Of a stretch of 64,000 nucleotides of DNA, positions 61,634 through 64,000 are shown one piece after another. The position numbers and the translations under genes are program-made. The notes below the pieces were generated by a model, which saw nothing but the letters and a program-made list of their open reading frames with translations, was not told the origin of the DNA and ran no database searches. Each line of letters starts with the position of its first letter. The stretch's first letter is position 1. This DNA is from Halalkaliarchaeum sp. AArc-CO. GTDB lineage: Archaea; Halobacteriota; Halobacteria; Halobacteriales; Haloferacaceae. Location: the NCBI RefSeq assembly GCF_024972735.1, contig NZ_CP087723.1, positions 2,542,001-2,606,000 on the forward strand. Direction: 5' to 3'.

Positions 61634-62605
61634 TCAGGCCTCGCCCGGTTCCGTGCCCCGCTCGCGGATGACCTCCCGAATCTCCTCGGGGTCGTCCATG
61701 CCGGCGAGCTCCTCACACGAGACCAGCGCCGTTCCGTCGACGGACTCCTTGCGGGCGTCCGACTCCGTGAAGTACACCGACTGCGTTCGGGTGACTCGGC
61801 CGATCGAAGACATCAGCCGGGCGCGCTTCTCGGCGCTTTTGGTGAACTCCGAGTGACCCGTGAGCACCCGCATCCGCTGTTCGGCGACGTCCTCGCCGAC
61901 CGCCTTGAACGGCGCCCGCTGCGTCGGGTGGACGGTGAAGCCGGCGCGGGACAGCACTGCGACCACGTGGTGGTCGTCCGGATCCGCTTCCGGGGCCTCG
62001 GGCGTCGGCTCGGCGTCGCGGACCTCGTCGGCCCCTTCGAGCACGTCCACCGGGTTCGAGAACGGTCTGTCGAACAGGTCCTCCAGTTCGGCGGCGACCT
62101 CGATGGAGGCGTTCATCCCGTCCTCGTACTTCGACACCGTGCGCCGGGAGACGCCGAGCTCGTTGGCGAGCTTCCCCAGCGACCAGCCGCGCTGTTCCCG
62201 TTCGTCCGCGAGCACGTCGCCGTCGATGCTGACGTACAGCCCACCCGGCGCCGCGTAGATGAGTGGCGGGACCTTCTCGACGAACAGGTCGTAGGCGGTG
62301 TCCGGGTGAATGACCGGTACCCCGTGTCTGAAATACACCACGCCCGGTTTCAGCTCCTCGTTTCGGGTCCGGAGCCCGAGCAGGATCGGGGTCGCCTCGA
62401 GGTACTGCCCGAGCCGCCGCATCTCCTCGCCGGTGCCGGCGTCCAGCGCGTCGACGTTGCCCAGGATCTTCAAAAGCAGGAGGTCCTCCCCCCGCCGCGC
62501 AGCGATATCGAAACTCTTCGGACGGACGGCACACCGGTCGCTGACGAGGAACCCGGCGTCCTCGAGCATGGCGACCACGTTCTCGACGAGCGCCATCCGT
62601 GACAT
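61634..62605 (-). CDS. COG1395-type HTH transcriptional regulator, 323 aa
   Basis: A central XRE-type HTH ([37 protein letters not shown]) is flanked by an N-terminal restriction-fold-like domain ([21 protein letters not shown]) and a C-terminal domain. This is the layout of the archaeal COG1395 family of predicted regulators. TATA-like ATATATG read leftward about 24-31 nt upstream of the ATG at 62605. Confidence 0.82.
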   Translation of the reverse strand: MSRMALVENVVAMLEDAGFLVSDRCAVRPKSFDIAARRGEDLLLLKILGNVDALDAGTGEEMRRLGQYLEATPILLGLRTRNEELKPGVVYFRHGVPVIHPDTAYDLFVEKVPPLIYAAPGGLYVSIDGDVLADEREQRGWSLGKLANELGVSRRTVSKYEDGMNASIEVAAELEDLFDRPFSNPVDVLEGADEVRDAEPTPEAPEADPDDHHVVAVLSRAGFTVHPTQRAPFKAVGEDVAEQRMRVLTGHSEFTKSAEKRARLMSSIGRVTRTQSVYFTESDARKESVDGTALVSCEELAGMDDPEEIREVIRERGTEPGEA

Positions 62606-62702
62606 ACTGAAATATAAGTGACTTCCAGCATATATGTGTTGTGGGAATTTCGGAATACCGGTATTACGCCGTCTGGCGGTTTTACGTTCGGCGTCCGGGT
62701 CG

Positions 62703-62709
62703 TTTATAT
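62703..62709 (+). promoter_or_regulatory. TATA-like box before tiaS
   Basis: TTTATAT lies 56-62 nt before the GTG at 62765; the distance implies a short leader, so this is less certain than the leaderless boxes. Confidence 0.35.
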
Positions 62710-62764
62710 TGAACCGCAGGACGTCCGCGAAACCCCCTTATCCGTCCGCCGATTACGGCCGCCA

Positions 62765-64000
62765 GTGACGCAGTCGACAGCGACGATCGTGGGCGTCGAC
62801 GACACCGACTCCCGGGAACGCGGGATGTGTACGACCTACCTCGCGGCACGGCTCGAAGAGCGCATCGAGGCGGCCGGCGGCGAGGTCCGGCGGCAGCTAC
62901 TGGTCCGGCTCAACCCGGCAGTCCCACACAAAACCCGGGGAAACGCGGCGCTCGCGCTGCACGCCGACGTCGATCCCGACCTGGCGCTGGAGCTGGTTCG
63001 CGAGGAGCTGTCCGGGCTGGCAATTGCGGACGATCCACGAACGTCCCCGGGAGCGGTCGTGGCCGACGTCGAGCCGGCTGCGATCCCGGAAGACGTCGCA
63101 ACGTTCGCCCGGAACGCGTTGCGGGAGTTTCACGACCTCTCGGAGGCGATCGACCTGATCGAGCGACGCGGCTGGGAACAGGAGGCGTTCGGCGGAGGAA
63201 CGCCAGCGGCGACCGGAGCCGACGACGTCGTGGGACGGGGACGCATCGGCGCGCTGGCGGCGGTCGGCGCCTGGCGGGCGTTCGACGACTGGACGACGGA
63301 ACACGTCGCCTACCGGGAGTTCGACCGGTGTGGCACGCCCCGGGAGGTCGACGTCGACAGCGTCTTCGACGCCGCCGACTGGGGCTACCCGACCGTCTGG
63401 GACACCGTCGACCGGGCGGAAGGGGAGGCGGTTTGCGTCCCGAACGCGCCGGGACCGATCCTCTATGGCATCCGAGGGGACGATCCCGACGCCTGCCGAG
63501 CGGTCGCCGATCGGATCGACGCCGAGCCCGTCGAACGGACGGCGACGTTTCTGACCAACCAGGGGACCGACGCCCACCTCGCGCCCGGGGAGATCGGATC
63601 GCTCCGGGACGGGGCGGGCTACCGGGTCGAGGGAACCGTCGCGAGCCCGCCGGAGACGCGTCGCGGGGGACACGTGTTCTTCGAACTCGCCCGTCCCAGG
63701 GATTCCGGGATGGAGACCCCCCCGACCGTCACCTGTGCGGCCTTCGAGCCGACGAAACGGTTCCGGGAGCGCGTCCGGGCGCTCCGGTCCGGGGATCAGA
63801 TCACCGCCTGTGGGGAGCACACCGACGGCACACTCAAGCTCGAGAAGTTCGCCGTCAGGGAACTGGTCGAAACCGAGCGGGTCAACCCGACCTGCCCCGA
63901 CTGTGGCCGGTCGATGTCCTCCGCCGGACAAAACCAGGGGTACCGGTGTCGGGACTGCGGGACCGCCGCCGAACGGAAACGGCCGAAACCGATCGATCGA
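62765..64000 (+). CDS. tiaS: tRNA(Ile2) 2-agmatinylcytidine synthetase TiaS, partial
   Basis: GTG start then VGVDDTDSRERGMCTTYLA, the kinase-like N-terminal signature of TiaS; VRLNPAVPHKTRGNAALAL follows. The C-terminal zinc ribbon CPDCGRSMSS...CRDCG is reached at the right edge, after which the frame is still open, so only a few tens of residues are probably missing. TiaS joins agmatine to C34 of tRNA-Ile(CAU), changing its codon reading. 412 codons are within the window. Confidence 0.88.
   Translation, partial: MTQSTATIVGVDDTDSRERGMCTTYLAARLEERIEAAGGEVRRQLLVRLNPAVPHKTRGNAALALHADVDPDLALELVREELSGLAIADDPRTSPGAVVADVEPAAIPEDVATFARNALREFHDLSEAIDLIERRGWEQEAFGGGTPAATGADDVVGRGRIGALAAVGAWRAFDDWTTEHVAYREFDRCGTPREVDVDSVFDAADWGYPTVWDTVDRAEGEAVCVPNAPGPILYGIRGDDPDACRAVADRIDAEPVERTATFLTNQGTDAHLAPGEIGSLRDGAGYRVEGTVASPPETRRGGHVFFELARPRDSGMETPPTVTCAAFEPTKRFRERVRALRSGDQITACGEHTDGTLKLEKFAVRELVETERVNPTCPDCGRSMSSAGQNQGYRCRDCGTAAERKRPKPIDR

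Overview
The window looks like chromosomal DNA from a halophilic archaeon (class Halobacteria). It has high GC, acidic proteins, leaderless genes with a TATA-like box about 25-33 nt before the start codon, and archaeal markers: eIF5A with agmatinase, aMBF1, SUI1, TiaS, SecD/SecF, NurA, HTH_10 regulators and halolysin-type protease. No rRNA, CRISPR array or replication origin was seen.

Region 1-7.3 kb is accessory. It holds a 30-codon gene with a hairpin terminator, then an IS630-type insertion sequence whose transposase is split over a classical -1 slippery heptamer. Next come a structured non-coding element, a divergent zinc-finger/Doc-like gene pair sharing a palindromic promoter, a Tat-exported DUF1102-type surface protein, a Tat-exported subtilisin-like protease, and a vapBC toxin-antitoxin pair. 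The vapBC pair lies inside an 895-bp segment with 30-bp imperfect inverted ends resembling IS6-family ends and a near-perfect 8-bp target duplication, but with no transposase. This is the most unusual object in the window.

Region 7.3-32.5 kb is mostly housekeeping: a HypE/AIR-synthase-like protein, class III aminotransferase, MgtC/DUF4010 and AI-2E-type membrane proteins, PadR and two HTH_10 regulators, CspA, two acyl-CoA dehydrogenases, AlaX, aMBF1, an HTH-CBS regulator, small enzymes (DCC, DUF123, DUF84), a BtuF-like protein, DUF192, rhomboid protease, SecF-SecD, and eIF5A-agmatinase. Two tRNA genes (Gly-TCC at 18.1 kb, Val-TAC at 26.2 kb) are each followed on the 3' side by palindromes whose arms copy the tRNA 3' end, and by short tandem repeats (40-bp and 32-bp periods).

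Region 32.5-64 kb holds three histidine kinases of different architecture, the MoxR-DUF58-transglutaminase operon, SUI1, an ArsA/Get3 ATPase, a short-chain dehydrogenase, two tandem paralogous small membrane proteins, NurA, dihydroorotase, a 2Fe-2S ferredoxin, a TrkA-type protein, peptidases of families M32 and M20, threonine aldolase, threonine synthase, an aspartoacylase-family enzyme, a COG1395-type regulator, and tiaS, which runs off the right edge. Calls rest on motif reading by eye; no database search was run.
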